This document shows positions 5,814 to 5,828 of a stretch of 5,828 nt of DNA, piece after piece. The translations under genes and the position numbers were made by a program. The notes under the pieces are model-generated. The model was not told the DNA's origin. It searched no databases and saw nothing but the letters and a program-made list of their open reading frames with translations. Numbering within the stretch: the first letter of the stretch is position 1; each line of letters opens with the position of its first letter. This stretch comes from Bdellovibrionales bacterium (GTDB taxonomy: Bacteria; Bdellovibrionota; Bdellovibrionia; Bdellovibrionales; JAMPXM01): positions 1 to 5,828 of the forward strand of contig SXSP01000257.1 in NCBI GenBank assembly GCA_005792225.1, given 5' to 3'.

Positions 5814-5828
5814 ATGTCGGATCAGAGA
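5814..5828 (+). CDS. Start of a gene cut by the window edge
   Basis: ATG 5814 is preceded by GGAGG at 5804-5808 with a five-base gap, a good ribosome binding site. Only five codons (Met-Ser-Asp-Gln-Arg) fall inside the window, so nothing can be said about the product beyond a polar, non-signal-like beginning. Confidence 0.6.

Overview
The window looks like chromosomal DNA of a Gram-negative bacterium with a large secretome. Three complete plus-strand genes each begin with a Sec-type signal. Two of these carry a lipobox, and each product is an exported enzyme or is built like one. The GC content is moderate to high in the genes, with Ser TCG and Leu CTC used often. A bacterivorous or predatory lineage such as Bdellovibrionota/Oligoflexia would fit, but this is an inference from gene content; nothing here (no rRNA or marker gene) proves the taxonomy.

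Layout. Positions 1-280 are the 3' end of a gene whose product finishes in a Lys/Gln/Glu/Pro/Ala repeat tail built from 27-, 39- and 93-bp units. Positions 281-462 form a structured intergenic region: a foldable RNA segment with a GNRA-capped hairpin, a very good intrinsic terminator (380-407), a short palindrome and a strong Shine-Dalgarno sequence. Positions 463-2007 encode a secreted protein resembling the transglutaminase elicitor family (Phytophthora GP42 type). Its stop codon abuts the start of the next gene (2008-3759), a lipoprotein gluzincin metallopeptidase resembling family M61. A 194-bp intergenic region with A-tract direct repeats and a 7-bp inverted repeat precedes 3954-5537, a subtilisin-family (S8) serine protease lipoprotein with an intact catalytic triad. 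Positions 5538-5813 are noncoding, with a perfect 15-bp hairpin followed by GC-rich alternative hairpins. At 5814 a new gene begins with a good ribosome binding site and runs off the window.

How the genes may work together. The first two genes are almost certainly co-transcribed and probably translationally coupled; the protease gene may have its own promoter. A secreted protein-crosslinking enzyme beside two surface-anchored proteases suggests a cell-surface or extracellular module that processes proteins. One testable idea is that one or both proteases mature the transglutaminase, as is known for Streptomyces transglutaminase zymogens. The most unusual points are the eukaryote-pathogen-type transglutaminase in this setting and the riboswitch-like RNA layout just upstream of it.
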